Positions 1-10,395 of a stretch of DNA of 64,000 nt are shown here, in pieces; within the stretch, counting starts at the first letter, position 1; the number at the start of each line of letters is the position of its first letter. The notes beneath the pieces were generated by a model. It worked only from the letters and a program-made list of their open reading frames with translations, had not been told where the DNA came from and ran no database searches. This DNA comes from Arthrobacter sp. Y81 (lineage in GTDB: Bacteria > Actinomycetota > Actinomycetes > Actinomycetales > Micrococcaceae), in assembly GCF_002929335.1 (NCBI RefSeq), contig NZ_PJIL01000002.1:62001-126000 (forward strand), written 5' to 3'. A program made the translations under genes and the position numbers.

Positions 1-60
1 GTTCCAGATCCCGGAGGCGGAGCCTGAGCTGTTGGCTTCAGTGCTAGTCACTCTCCTAGG

Positions 61-3009
61 CTACCGTCCGGTGAGCGACCAGGCGTCCTCGGAGCCGTCC
101 TCGTCGTCACCGGAGTTGCCGTCGGCACCGTCGTAGTATTCGACTTTCTGGGTGCGGTTGTCCAGGTCCGCCGCCACGAGGTCCTCGGCATAGCCGCCCT
201 GGGCGATGTTCGCATTGGCGTTGTCGCTCAGCGCCGCGGTCTGGGAATCCGGCGCGGCCGGGGCGTCCTGGCCCTTCATGGCTGCGAGGACCGCGGCGAG
301 GTCATCGGGCTTCACCAGGACGTCGCGGGCCTTGGAACCCTCCGAAGGCCCCACCACTCCCCTGGATTCGAGCAGGTCCATGAGCCGGCCCGCCTTCGCG
401 AAGCCGACGCGAAGCTTGCGCTGCAGCATGGAGGTTGAGCCGAACTGGGTGGTCACCACGAGCTCGGTGGCCTGCAGCAGGACCTCGAGGTCATCCCCGA
501 TGTCGTCGTCGATCTGCTTCTTCTGCGCCTCAGGGGCGACGTCGTCGCGGTAGTCGACCTTGAGCTGTCCCTTGACGTGCTCAACGACCTTGTGGATTTC
601 CGATTCAGTGACCCAGGCGCCCTGCACGCGCATGGCCTTGGACGCGCCCATGGGCAGGAAGAGCGCGTCACCCTGGCCGATGAGCTTTTCCGCTCCGGGC
701 TGGTCCAGGACCACGCGGGAGTCGGTCACGGAGGAGGTCGCAAACGCCATGCGGGACGGCACGTTGGCCTTGATCAGGCCGGTGACGACGTCCACCGAGG
801 GCCGCTGGGTGGCGAGCACCAGGTGGATACCGGCGGCACGCGCCAGCTGGGTGATCCTGACGATGGAATCCTCGACGTCGCGCGGGGCCACCATCATGAG
901 GTCCGCGAGCTCGTCCACGATCACCAGCAGGTACGGGTAGGGGCGGATGACGCGCTTGGAGTCGACCGGCGGGTGGACCTTTCCGGCCCGGACAGCCTTG
1001 TTGAAGTCATCAATGTGCTTGAACCCGTAGTTGGCGAGGTCGTCGTAGCGGGCGTCCATCTCGCGCACCACCCACTGCAGCGCCTCCGCTGCCTTCTTCG
1101 GGTTGGTGATGATGGGCGTGATCAGGTGCGGCACACCTTCGTACGCCGTGAGTTCCACGCGCTTGGGGTCCACCATCACCATGCGGACCTCGTCCGGGGT
1201 GGCACGCATCAGGATGGACGTGATCATCGAGTTCACGAACGACGACTTACCGGCACCGGTGGCACCGGCCACGAGCAGGTGGGGCATCTTGGCGAGGTTC
1301 GCGACCACATAGCCGCCCTCGACGTCCTTGCCGACACCCATCACCATGGGGTGGTCGGTGCGTCGGGCGTTCTGGCTGCGGAGCACATCGCCGAGCGAGA
1401 CCGTCTCGCGGTCCGTGTTGGGGATCTCGATGCCGATGGCGGACTTGCCAGGAATCGGGCTCAGGATGCGGACGTCGCTCGAGGCAACGGCGTAGGAGAT
1501 GTTCTTGGAGAGCGCCGTGACCCGTTCCACCTTGGTGCCCGCGGACAGTTCGATTTCGTACCGCGTGACTGTGGGCCCGCGGCTGAAGCCGGTGACCTGC
1601 GCGTCGACGTTGAACTGGTTCAGCGTGTCCGTCAGGGAGGCCACGATGGCGTCGTTGGCCTCGGTGCGCTCCTTGGGGATTGAACCGGGTGCCAGGACGT
1701 CCGAGGACGGCAGGGTGTAGGTGACGTCGCCGGCGAGCGACAGCTGCTCCGTGCGCTGCGGGATAGGCGTGGGCAGTGGCGGCGGGGCGACGGGGCGTGA
1801 AGGCACCTGCGCGGCCGCGGCGGCCGCCCCTGCTGCTACAGCTCCTGCTGCGGCGGGGGCAACGGGGTTCAGGGAACCGGCGGCGACCATTCCCGGGGTG
1901 ACGAGCGGAATGGCCTCTGTGGCGTTCTCACCGTTGAATTCCGGGCCCTTGGTGCCCAGGCCCTGGGCTGCCTTGATCTTTTCGACGGCGATCTCGGCCT
2001 GGGTGGGCCGCCGGACGCCGGGTGCCGGGCGGGACCCCTTGCCGCCTGCCTTGGTGCCGTTGGCGCTGTCGGTGGCCTCGTCGTCGATGACGGCATGTTC
2101 GAACGCTTCGTCCCCAACGTAGCCTTCGAGTCGGGGATCGGTGTCCTGGTCCTTGCCGAACAGCCGGCCGCGCCTCTTTTTCTTCGGCGCAGCCTGGGCG
2201 GAGTTTTCGTAGAGGTAGCTGCGGTCGTGGGCGTCGCCGGCTTCCTGCAGATCGATGCCCATGAGGTGCTCATAGGCGTCCCTGATCCTGCGGGGAATGG
2301 CGCCGAAGGGGGTAGCGGTGATGATCAGGAGGGACGTGAAGGCAAGAAGTCCGTAGACGGCCACGGGCACGGCCGTGTGCAGGGCGGCCAGCGGCGAAGC
2401 GGCCAGGAAGCCTAGCATTCCGCCGGCCCGGCGCAGGCCGTCGAATCCGTCCACTACTGTGGGCTGGCCGCCGATGACATGTGCCAGGCCGCAGCCGGCA
2501 AAGGTCATGATCAGGAAGCCGATACCAATCCTGTTGTTGCCCCGCCCGTCCGACGGCTGGCGGAACAGCCGGAAGGCGCAGACGAAAAGCATCAGCGGCA
2601 GCAGCAGGGACATCCAGCCGAAGGTCCCGTTGACGATTGCGAAGACAGTGTCGGGGAACCATCCCGTGAAGCCCCACCAGGCGAAGGTGGCAACAAACAC
2701 GCCAAGGGCGAGATTGAAGAGGGCAGCTCCGTCCCGACGGTCTTCCGGCGCGAGGTCGCTGACGTCGTAGCCGATCCTGCGCACGCCCCCGCCGACGACG
2801 TGGCCGATGCCCAGCCAGGCCCCTGCGGCCACCCGTACGAGCCACGGCTGGCGGGGTTCGACGGCGGCCATCTGACGTGTGCGTGCCGTGCCTGACGTTC
2901 CTCCGGTCCGGCTGGATTTGGACGCAGCGGAGCCGGAGCCCCGGCCCGCAGAGCTGCCTGATTTACCGCTTGAGTTGCCTCTAGGCGCGGAGGAGGTACG
3001 TGTCGCCAT
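61..3009 (-). CDS. ftsK: DNA translocase FtsK/SpoIIIE
   Basis: Hexameric ATP-driven pump that moves chromosomal DNA through the closing division septum. The 982-residue protein begins with a Ser/Gly/Arg-rich basic stretch of about 45 residues, then four membrane segments (roughly residues 90-250), a Pro/Ala-rich linker, and the RecA-like motor. Walker A reads GATGAGKSS near residue 580 and Walker B LLVIVDELADLM near residue 698. A C-terminal winged-helix gamma domain (TTQFGSTSMLQRKLRVGFAK) normally reads KOPS-type DNA motifs. The open frame continues upstream for 62 codons, but I start at ATG 3009 because the extension is non-hydrophobic and unlike the family. The length is normal. It is the last minus-strand gene of this arc in the window, downstream of rnj. 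Confidence 0.96.
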   Translation of the reverse strand: MATRTSSAPRGNSSGKSGSSAGRGSGSAASKSSRTGGTSGTARTRQMAAVEPRQPWLVRVAAGAWLGIGHVVGGGVRRIGYDVSDLAPEDRRDGAALFNLALGVFVATFAWWGFTGWFPDTVFAIVNGTFGWMSLLLPLMLFVCAFRLFRQPSDGRGNNRIGIGFLIMTFAGCGLAHVIGGQPTVVDGFDGLRRAGGMLGFLAASPLAALHTAVPVAVYGLLAFTSLLIITATPFGAIPRRIRDAYEHLMGIDLQEAGDAHDRSYLYENSAQAAPKKKRRGRLFGKDQDTDPRLEGYVGDEAFEHAVIDDEATDSANGTKAGGKGSRPAPGVRRPTQAEIAVEKIKAAQGLGTKGPEFNGENATEAIPLVTPGMVAAGSLNPVAPAAAGAVAAGAAAAAAQVPSRPVAPPPLPTPIPQRTEQLSLAGDVTYTLPSSDVLAPGSIPKERTEANDAIVASLTDTLNQFNVDAQVTGFSRGPTVTRYEIELSAGTKVERVTALSKNISYAVASSDVRILSPIPGKSAIGIEIPNTDRETVSLGDVLRSQNARRTDHPMVMGVGKDVEGGYVVANLAKMPHLLVAGATGAGKSSFVNSMITSILMRATPDEVRMVMVDPKRVELTAYEGVPHLITPIITNPKKAAEALQWVVREMDARYDDLANYGFKHIDDFNKAVRAGKVHPPVDSKRVIRPYPYLLVIVDELADLMMVAPRDVEDSIVRITQLARAAGIHLVLATQRPSVDVVTGLIKANVPSRMAFATSSVTDSRVVLDQPGAEKLIGQGDALFLPMGASKAMRVQGAWVTESEIHKVVEHVKGQLKVDYRDDVAPEAQKKQIDDDIGDDLEVLLQATELVVTTQFGSTSMLQRKLRVGFAKAGRLMDLLESRGVVGPSEGSKARDVLVKPDDLAAVLAAMKGQDAPAAPDSQTAALSDNANANIAQGGYAEDLVAADLDNRTQKVEYYDGADGNSGDDEDGSEDAWSLTGR

Positions 3010-3132
3010 ACCCGCCACGGTACCCGAAGTGAGGCCAAAAACCGCGGATTTTCGGGGCAGTCCGGGCTGCATGTTGCGGAAGGGACGGCGGAAATAATGC
3101 GCCCTTGACCCGTCCGAGCGCCTTAAACACCG

Positions 3133-3186
3133 GGGCCCTCCCCGCAGGCAGCTGCCGTGGCGGCTACGTTTCTGCGGGGAAGGCCC
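3133..3186 (-). terminator. Hairpin terminator after rnj
   Basis: Inverted repeat with arms 3139-3147 and 3172-3180 (9 bp, TCCCCGCAG/CTGCGGGGA), extended after one mismatch by 5 more pairs (3133-3137 with 3182-3186). It lies 22 bp beyond the rnj stop and before the ftsK start. No strong T-tract follows, which is common in high-GC actinobacteria. Confidence 0.6.
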
Positions 3187-3207
3187 AGGTGGCACAAGAC
3201 CTGATGC

Positions 3208-4899
<1,692 letters not shown>

Positions 4900-4940
4900 A
4901 ATGCACTACTTTCCGGGCGGAACAGTGGGGTCTTTGCCGA

Positions 4941-5849
4941 TCAGGAAAAGACCATTCCTGCTTCCGCCAAATCCTCGCGGATGGTTACGATCTCGGCTTC
5001 GTCCGGCTCCACGAGGGGCAAACGGACAACCGAGTTGGGCAGGACTCCCTGCCATTTAAGAATCTGCTTGGCCGCAACGGCCCCTTGCACGCGGGTCATC
5101 GTGGCCCGGATAACAGGTTCGAGTTCAAAATTGATCTTCCGGGCGGTGCCGAAGTCGTTCGCGTTGACGGCGTCGATCAGCTCGCGGAACCGGCGGGTGG
5201 CAACGTGGGTGGTGACGCCCACGAGTCCGACGGCGCCCAGCGCCATCCACTGCAGGGTCAGGCCGTCGTCGCCGGAGTAAAAGAGCAGGTCGGTCCCTGC
5301 CATAACGCGGGTGGCGGCGGCGAAATCGGCCTTGGCGTCCTTGACCGCGACGATGTTCGGGTGCGCTGCCAGACGGATCATGGTTTCCGGAGCGATCTGG
5401 ATTGAAGAACGGCCGGGGATGTCATAGAGCATCACGGGCACATCGGTGGAGGAGGCGATAGCCTCAAAGTGCGCGCGCACGCCGGCTTGGCTGGGCTTGT
5501 TGTAGTACGGCGTGACGATCAGGAGGCCGTCGACGCCAACGTCGGCTGCCAGCCGGGAAAGATGCACGGAGTGCGCGGTGTCGTTGGTTCCGGTGCCGGC
5601 GATGATCGCTGCACGGCCGCCGACAGCTTCCTTCACCGCACGGAACATCCCCACGTTCTCGTCGTCGGTGAGGGTGGAGGTTTCGCCGGTGGTTCCGGTG
5701 ACGACCAGGCCGTCGCAGCCGTCGTCGACAAGCTTCACGGCCAGTTCCGCCGCCTGCTGGTAGTCCACTTTGCCGTCCACAGTGAACGGCGTGACCATTG
5801 CGGTCAGGAGGGTGCCAAAAGCAGGGATATTCGCGGAAGTGTCAGCCAT
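4941..5849 (-). CDS. dapA: 4-hydroxy-tetrahydrodipicolinate synthase
   Basis: Condenses pyruvate with aspartate semialdehyde, the first committed step of diaminopimelate/lysine synthesis. The 302-residue TIM-barrel protein shows GTTGE near residue 52, Tyr142 in MLYDIPGRS, and the Schiff-base lysine at about residue 170 in IVAVKDAKAD. The ATG at 5849 lacks a clear ribosome-binding site but sits 7 nt downstream of a TAACGT -10-like hexamer, which suggests a leaderless transcript. It is followed by rnj. The second Dap gene, dapB, lies 2.2 kb away with unrelated genes between. Confidence 0.95.
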   Translation of the reverse strand: MADTSANIPAFGTLLTAMVTPFTVDGKVDYQQAAELAVKLVDDGCDGLVVTGTTGETSTLTDDENVGMFRAVKEAVGGRAAIIAGTGTNDTAHSVHLSRLAADVGVDGLLIVTPYYNKPSQAGVRAHFEAIASSTDVPVMLYDIPGRSSIQIAPETMIRLAAHPNIVAVKDAKADFAAATRVMAGTDLLFYSGDDGLTLQWMALGAVGLVGVTTHVATRRFRELIDAVNANDFGTARKINFELEPVIRATMTRVQGAVAAKQILKWQGVLPNSVVRLPLVEPDEAEIVTIREDLAEAGMVFS

Positions 5850-5856
5850 AGGAAAA

Positions 5857-5862
5857 ACGTTA
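5857..5862 (-). promoter_or_regulatory. Candidate -10 of dapA (leaderless)
   Basis: TAACGT (TANNNT form) ends 7 nt before the dapA ATG on the minus strand. The closest -35-like sequence, TTGTCC at 5882-5887, has an overlong 19-nt spacer. Support is from spacing only. Confidence 0.4.
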
Positions 5863-5935
5863 CCCTGTCCCCGCCTTGTTAGGACAATGGCGGCGGCGTG
5901 ATGATCGTCAAAGTCGGCCCTTCAGGCGTCACTTT

Positions 5936-6268
5936 TCAGGGGTTTGACACGGTTCCCGGCGGAGGGGTGCCGCAGTAGCGGCTGACGGCTTCCTCCCGGA
6001 GCGACTCCGCCCACGAAGCGAGCCGCTGGGCGGCGCGGACGTAGTGGAAGAGCTCCGTGGGCGTCAGGGCCTCGAGGTCGCACTCAGAGAGCCTGCGCGC
6101 CAGTTCCGCGCCGGGCGGCTGGGCTGACAGCGCCACACCTTCCTTGCCCCACTGAATGTCCTCGGCCGGGTCGCCGGCGACCAGCCGGCGGAAGAGGTAG
6201 TCCACCACGCCGGGGCTCATCGCCTTGAGCGGTCCGGCCGGCGTTCCGCGTTCTGGTGCGTTGTTCAT
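5936..6268 (-). CDS. Small DUF222-like N-terminal protein, unknown function
   Basis: A 110-residue ORF of unknown function. The middle (LFHYVRAAQRLASWAESLREE, in shortened view) resembles the first helices of DUF222, the domain found ahead of HNH nuclease motifs in the 13E12-type family, but the HNH part is absent. It could be a remnant of such a gene, a stand-alone domain, or an unrelated helical protein. ATG 6268 lies only 12 bp downstream of a LexA-like box (6281-6298), which supports it being a real and possibly damage-regulated gene. It is 86 bp from dapA and is divergent from the membrane protein at 6336. Confidence 0.55.
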   Translation of the reverse strand: MNNAPERGTPAGPLKAMSPGVVDYLFRRLVAGDPAEDIQWGKEGVALSAQPPGAELARRLSECDLEALTPTELFHYVRAAQRLASWAESLREEAVSRYCGTPPPGTVSNP

Positions 6269-6280
6269 GCAGCGATCCTA

Positions 6281-6298
6281 TTCGAACATATATTCGAA
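6281..6298. promoter_or_regulatory. LexA-like (SOS) box
   Basis: TTCGAACATATATTCGAA matches the actinobacterial LexA consensus TCGAAC-N4-GTTCGA with a single substitution (A for G in the second half). It is 12 bp upstream of the minus-strand DUF222-like start and 37 bp upstream of the plus-strand membrane protein start, so it could control either. Confidence 0.55.
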
Positions 6299-6335
6299 CA
6301 CAAGGGGTTCCGCCAGGATATGAGACGATCGGCTC

Positions 6336-7571
6336 ATGACCTCCCGTGGCACTGCTTCTCCCTCGCGGACCGCCAAAGGCACCACCAAGACGACGAGACT
6401 CACCGGGATCGACGCCGCCCGCGGGCTGGCGCTGCTCGGCATGATGGCCACCCACCTGCTCCCCACGTTCGAAGCCGACCCGCAACTCACGCCCACCTGG
6501 ATCGGCCTCACCTTCTCGGGCCGGGCGGCGGCTTTGTTTGCCGTCCTGGCCGGGATCGGGCTGGCCCTGTCCACCGGAAAACAGCGGCCGCCGGAAGGCC
6601 GGGAGTTGTGGGGTGCCCGCCGCGGCATCGCCCTGCGCGCCCTGGTGATCGCCGTCGTCGGGCTCTTCCTCGGCGGCCTGGAAGTCAACGTCGCGGTGAT
6701 CCTGGTGCATTACGCCGTGCTGTTCCTGTGTGTCCTGCCGTTCATCGGCCTCAGCATCAGGCCGCTCTGCGCCTTTGCCGCGGGCTGGGTGATAGGTTCG
6801 CCGGTGCTCGCATACCTGCTGCGGCCGTGGCTCCTGGCCGCTTCCCCGCCGCTGCAGCTGCGCCACAACCCCAACTGGGACGACCTTGCCACGCCCGGGC
6901 GCCTGCTCGGGGACATCTTCCTGACCGGCTACTACCCCGTCCTGCAGTGGCTCAGCTACCTGCTGATCGGGCTGGTGATCGGCCGGCTGGCGCTGACGAA
7001 GATGGCCGTGCAGGTCCTGCTGCTGGCCGGAGGCACTGTGGTGGCCGTGCTGGCCAAATGGCTGGGCGTGCTGATGATGAACGAGTGGGGCGGCAAGGCC
7101 GCACTGCAGGCGCAACTGGCTGACCCCCGCTACCCGCTGGACAGCCTGCTGCAGGTGAACCTGGCCGGCGTCGACCAATCGGGCTCGTGGTGGTGGCTGG
7201 CGGGAAGTGCACCGCATTCGGGCACAACGCTGGACCTATTGCACACGTCTGCCGTAGCCGTTGCCGTGGTGGGCGCCTGCCTGCTCCTGGGGCGCCTGGG
7301 TGAATGGCTCAACCTGGACCTGCTCCTGCCGCTGCGTGGTGCCGGCGCCATGACGCTCAGCCTGTACACGGCGCATGTGAGCCTGGTGGCTGCGATGTAC
7401 CTGCAGCCTCTCCCCGTCGGCTGGACTGAGGAAGGCGTATATGCCGCCCAGGCCCTGACCGCGGTCCTCATTGGAGGTTCATTTGCGGCGCTCCACTGGC
7501 GGGGGCCGCTCGAGTGGGTGGCCCACGCCGCCAGCGAAGTTGGCAGGTACCAGCGGGCGGGCATCCGCTAG
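6336..7571 (+). CDS. Membrane acyltransferase-like protein (HGSNAT/DUF418-type)
   Basis: A 411-residue polytopic membrane protein. The opening motif TRLTGIDAARGLALLGMMATH, with Arg and His flanking the first membrane helix, is typical of the heparan-alpha-glucosaminide N-acetyltransferase/DUF1624-DUF418 group, which moves acyl groups across the membrane; the substrate in bacteria is mostly unknown. About ten hydrophobic segments are visible. It is convergent with the next gene and their stop codons share the sequence CTAG at 7568-7571. No clear ribosome-binding site precedes the ATG. The exact subfamily is uncertain. Confidence 0.75.
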   Translation: MTSRGTASPSRTAKGTTKTTRLTGIDAARGLALLGMMATHLLPTFEADPQLTPTWIGLTFSGRAAALFAVLAGIGLALSTGKQRPPEGRELWGARRGIALRALVIAVVGLFLGGLEVNVAVILVHYAVLFLCVLPFIGLSIRPLCAFAAGWVIGSPVLAYLLRPWLLAASPPLQLRHNPNWDDLATPGRLLGDIFLTGYYPVLQWLSYLLIGLVIGRLALTKMAVQVLLLAGGTVVAVLAKWLGVLMMNEWGGKAALQAQLADPRYPLDSLLQVNLAGVDQSGSWWWLAGSAPHSGTTLDLLHTSAVAVAVVGACLLLGRLGEWLNLDLLLPLRGAGAMTLSLYTAHVSLVAAMYLQPLPVGWTEEGVYAAQALTAVLIGGSFAALHWRGPLEWVAHAASEVGRYQRAGIR

Positions 7572-8050
7572 GCGGTGCCGCTGCCCTCGCGGAACAGCTT
7601 CAGGGCGTCGCGCATGGATGCCCGGGCGCGTTTGCGGTCGCCCGCGGCGTCGTAGGCGCAGCTGAGCCGGAACCATGAACGCCAATCATCCGGCGCTTCC
7701 TCGGCTTCGATCCGGTATTTCTCAAACTCGGCGTCTGCCGATTCCCGCACGATCCGTCCGGCGGGTGTGCGCTGCAGGTTGTCGACGGGCAGGCCGCCTT
7801 CGGCCTCGAGGACCTTGGCCATCTGCTCCGTCCTGGCACCGAACAGCAGCTCGCGGACCAACGCCCAGGCCCCGATGGCGGGCAGGATCAGGTACGCGGC
7901 GCCGATGGCCTTGGCCACCGGATTGGGATCGGTGAGGAGCAGCACGGAACGCTGGAAGGACACCACGAGGTAGAAAACCAGGAGGAGCGTCACCGCGCCG
8001 ACCCAGATCTTGGTGCGGTTCTTCTTCAGGCCGGCGAGGACATTACCCAC
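7568..8050 (-). CDS. Small membrane protein with helical C-terminal repeat-like domain
   Basis: A 160-residue conserved-type protein of unknown function. After a basic N-terminus (KKNRTK) there are two membrane helices (about residues 15-32 and 42-66). The cytoplasmic C-terminus contains a TPR-like helical pair (DWRSWFRLSCAYDAAGDRKRAR). It starts 5 bp after the dapB stop on the same strand, so it is probably co-transcribed with dapB. Its stop overlaps the stop of the convergent acyltransferase-like gene. Confidence 0.7.
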   Translation of the reverse strand: MGNVLAGLKKNRTKIWVGAVTLLLVFYLVVSFQRSVLLLTDPNPVAKAIGAAYLILPAIGAWALVRELLFGARTEQMAKVLEAEGGLPVDNLQRTPAGRIVRESADAEFEKYRIEAEEAPDDWRSWFRLSCAYDAAGDRKRARASMRDALKLFREGSGTA

Positions 8051-8055
8051 GGCCG

Positions 8056-8814
8056 TCAGACTCCGAGGTCCAGGTAGCCGTCCAGGCCTACGGTCAGCCC
8101 TGGGTGGCCGGCGATGTTGCGCACTCCCAGCAGCACGCCCGGCATGAAGGACGCCCGGTTGAAGGAGTCGTGCCGCAGCGTCAGCTGCTCCCCCGGTCCG
8201 CCGAGGAGGACTTCCTGGTGCGCCACGAGGCCGCGGAGCCGCACGCTGTGGACGCGGATGCCGTCGACATCGCAGCCCCGGGCGCCGGCAAGTTCGGTGG
8301 TGGTGGCGTCCGGGCCGGCGCCGATGCCGGCGGCGGCACGTTCAGCCGCGATCAGCTGCGCGGTGCGGACTGCGGTGCCCGACGGTGCGTCAACCTTGTC
8401 CGGGTGGTGCAGCTCGATGACTTCCACCGACTCGAAGTACTTGGAGGCCTTGGCGGCAAATGCCGACGCCAGCACGGAGCCGAGCGCGAAGTTGGGGGCG
8501 ATGAGGACGCCGATGCCGGCATTCCGGCCAAGCAGTTCCTCAAGGTCATGGAGCCGGGCGGCGTCCCAGCCGGTGGTGCCGACGACGGCGTGCATGCCGT
8601 GTTCGACGGCGAAGCGGACGTTCGCTTCGGTGCTTTCGGGGACGGTCAGGTCCACCACCACCCGGGCTCCGGCGTTGACCAGCTCATCCAGGGAATCACC
8701 CCGTCCGAGGGCCGCTACGAGCTTCATGTCGGCGGCCGCTTCAACGGCGTTCACGGCCTCGGCGCCCATGCGCCCGTTCGCGCCCAGGACGGCGACGGCA
8801 AGTTGTTCGGTCAT
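8056..8814 (-). CDS. dapB: 4-hydroxy-tetrahydrodipicolinate reductase
   Basis: NAD(P)H-dependent reductase that follows DapA in diaminopimelate synthesis. The 252-residue protein has the Rossmann motif VAVLGANGRMG at residues 7-17 and the catalytic signature ELHHPDKVDAPSGTA around residues 134-148 with the His pair and Lys. Length is normal. The ATG at 8814 lacks a ribosome-binding site and lies 7 nt after a TAGGGT hexamer, consistent with leaderless transcription. The small membrane-protein gene follows immediately. Confidence 0.95.
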   Translation of the reverse strand: MTEQLAVAVLGANGRMGAEAVNAVEAAADMKLVAALGRGDSLDELVNAGARVVVDLTVPESTEANVRFAVEHGMHAVVGTTGWDAARLHDLEELLGRNAGIGVLIAPNFALGSVLASAFAAKASKYFESVEVIELHHPDKVDAPSGTAVRTAQLIAAERAAAGIGAGPDATTTELAGARGCDVDGIRVHSVRLRGLVAHQEVLLGGPGEQLTLRHDSFNRASFMPGVLLGVRNIAGHPGLTVGLDGYLDLGV

Positions 8815-8821
8815 GGACTTA

Positions 8822-8827
8822 ACCCTA
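8822..8827 (-). promoter_or_regulatory. Candidate -10 of dapB (leaderless)
   Basis: TAGGGT on the minus strand, 7 nt before the dapB ATG; no good -35 is visible. Confidence 0.4.
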
Positions 8828-8886
8828 CCGTCGGGCCGCCCGCCCGGATGAACCGGGCCGGCAGGTTACCGCCGGCCCCGCCTTCC

Positions 8887-9390
8887 CTAGGCGCCGGCCC
8901 CGACCCATTCGACGGTTCCGTCGCTGAAGAACTGTTCCTTCCAGATGGGCACCTGCGCCTTGATCCGGTCAACGAGCTCCGAGCACACCTCGAAGGCCTG
9001 GCCGCGGTGTGCCGCGGACACCGCGCACACCAGGGCGGGGTCGCCGATTTCCAGCATGCCCACCCGGTGCGCGGCCCAGATCCGTACCGGCTCTTTGCCG
9101 GAGGCGGCAGCGTCGCCGGCGTGTTCGGCCACCAGCTGCGCGACGACGTCGGCCATCACCTGGTGGGCGGTGGGATGCGCACTGTAACTGAGCCGCTCAA
9201 CCGGCTTCCCGCCGTCGTGGTTCCGCACCACGCCGCTGAAGCTGACCACGGCACCCGCCGTGTCCGATTCCACCGCGGCAATCGCCTGGGCCACGGAGAT
9301 GGGTTCCGCGCTCAGCACCGCATTCACAATCTCGAATCCGGAGCCCGTACCCGCTGCAGTGCCGGTTTCCATGCCTTTTTCAGTGCCCAT
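8887..9390 (-). CDS. moaE: Molybdopterin synthase catalytic subunit MoaE
   Basis: Large subunit of molybdopterin synthase, which transfers sulfur from the MoaD thiocarboxylate to precursor Z. The 167-residue protein shows VVRNHDGGKPVERLSYSAHP, the AAHRVGMLEIGDPALVCAVSAAHRG core, and the C-terminal WKEQFFSDGTVEWVG motif containing the catalytic Lys. The ATG at 9390 has a strong GGAGGGAG site and overlaps mogA by 11 nt. It is the last gene of the moeA-moaC-mogA-moaE operon; its partner moaD is 7 kb away at 16694. Confidence 0.93.
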   Translation of the reverse strand: MGTEKGMETGTAAGTGSGFEIVNAVLSAEPISVAQAIAAVESDTAGAVVSFSGVVRNHDGGKPVERLSYSAHPTAHQVMADVVAQLVAEHAGDAAASGKEPVRIWAAHRVGMLEIGDPALVCAVSAAHRGQAFEVCSELVDRIKAQVPIWKEQFFSDGTVEWVGAGA

Positions 9391-9904
9391 GATCTCCCTC
9401 CAACTGGTCGCACAGGTGGCCGATGACCGGATCCAGCACGCCCAGGCCGTCCATGACGCCCTTGGGTGATCCGGGAAGATTGACGATGAACGTCCGCCCG
9501 GCTGCGCCTGCGTGTCCGCGGCTCAACATGGCCATGGGCGTCTTGGCCAGACCGGCCTGCCTGATTCCTTCCATGATCCCCGGTATTTCGCGGTCCAGCA
9601 GGGGAACCGTCATTTCGGGGGTGAGGTCATCGGGGCTGAGCCCGGTTCCGCCGCTGGTGATGATCACGGCGGGCCGCTGCGTGAGCAAGGCGCGGAGCGC
9701 GGCTCCCACGGGTTCGCCGTCGGGCACCACCATGGCCGGGAACGTTTCGAACCCGTGCTCGGTCAGCCAGTCAATGATCACCGGGCCGGTTTCGTCGCGG
9801 TAGATGCCCGCCGCTGCCCGGTTGGAGGCAATCACGACGCCGGCCTTCCGGCCGGTGGCCTCTCCGTGGCGGTGCGGTTCCGGCTGCTGTCCAAAGCTGC
9901 TCAT
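9380..9904 (-). CDS. mog: Molybdopterin adenylyltransferase MogA/MoaB family
   Basis: Predicted to adenylylate molybdopterin before MoeA inserts molybdate. The 174-residue protein carries the MoCF-binding motif [15 protein letters not shown] and the later [12 protein letters not shown] segment. Its ATG overlaps the moaC stop as ATGA. An N-terminal extension of about 20 residues ([15 protein letters not shown]) precedes the first strand. MogA and MoaB share a fold, so the symbol is the more likely of the two. Confidence 0.88.
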   Translation of the reverse strand: MSSFGQQPEPHRHGEATGRKAGVVIASNRAAAGIYRDETGPVIIDWLTEHGFETFPAMVVPDGEPVGAALRALLTQRPAVIITSGGTGLSPDDLTPEMTVPLLDREIPGIMEGIRQAGLAKTPMAMLSRGHAGAAGRTFIVNLPGSPKGVMDGLGVLDPVIGHLCDQLEGDHGH

Positions 9905-10395
9905 GCTGTCCAGTCCCCGCTCTTGCCGCCGCTTTTGGCCAGCACCCTGATGTCGGTCAACACTGCATGCTTGTCGACTGCCTTGATCATGTCGTACACG
10001 CTGAGGGCCGCCACCGACGCTGCGGTGAGCGCCTCCATTTCGACGCCGGTCACGCCGCGGGTCTTGACGGTTGCCAGCACTGCGACGGCATCCTTGCCCA
10101 GTTCAAAGTCGACCGTGACCTTGGAGATGGGCAGCGGATGGCACAAAGGGATGAGCTCGGGTGTTTTTTTCGCCGCCATGATCCCGGCCACGCGGGCCAC
10201 CGCCAAGGCATCGCCCTTCGGCAGGTCGCCCGCACCCAGGAGTGCCAGCACCTCGGCTGTGGTGCGGACCGTGGCGGTGGCTGTGGCCTCCCGGGTGGTC
10301 TCGGCCTTGCCGGAAACATCAACCATCTGCGCTGTTCCGTCCCGGCGCAGATGCGTCAGGCCGGCAGCGTTATCTTCATTGTTCACAGCGTCCAT
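9901..10395 (-). CDS. moaC: Cyclic pyranopterin monophosphate synthase MoaC
   Basis: Converts the MoaA product into cyclic pyranopterin monophosphate. The 164-residue protein has the family signatures [35 protein letters not shown] and the C-terminal KSGGKSGDW with catalytic lysines. The start overlaps the moeA end by 13 nt and the stop overlaps mogA, so translation is probably coupled. The length is normal. Confidence 0.95.
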   Translation of the reverse strand: MDAVNNEDNAAGLTHLRRDGTAQMVDVSGKAETTREATATATVRTTAEVLALLGAGDLPKGDALAVARVAGIMAAKKTPELIPLCHPLPISKVTVDFELGKDAVAVLATVKTRGVTGVEMEALTAASVAALSVYDMIKAVDKHAVLTDIRVLAKSGGKSGDWTA

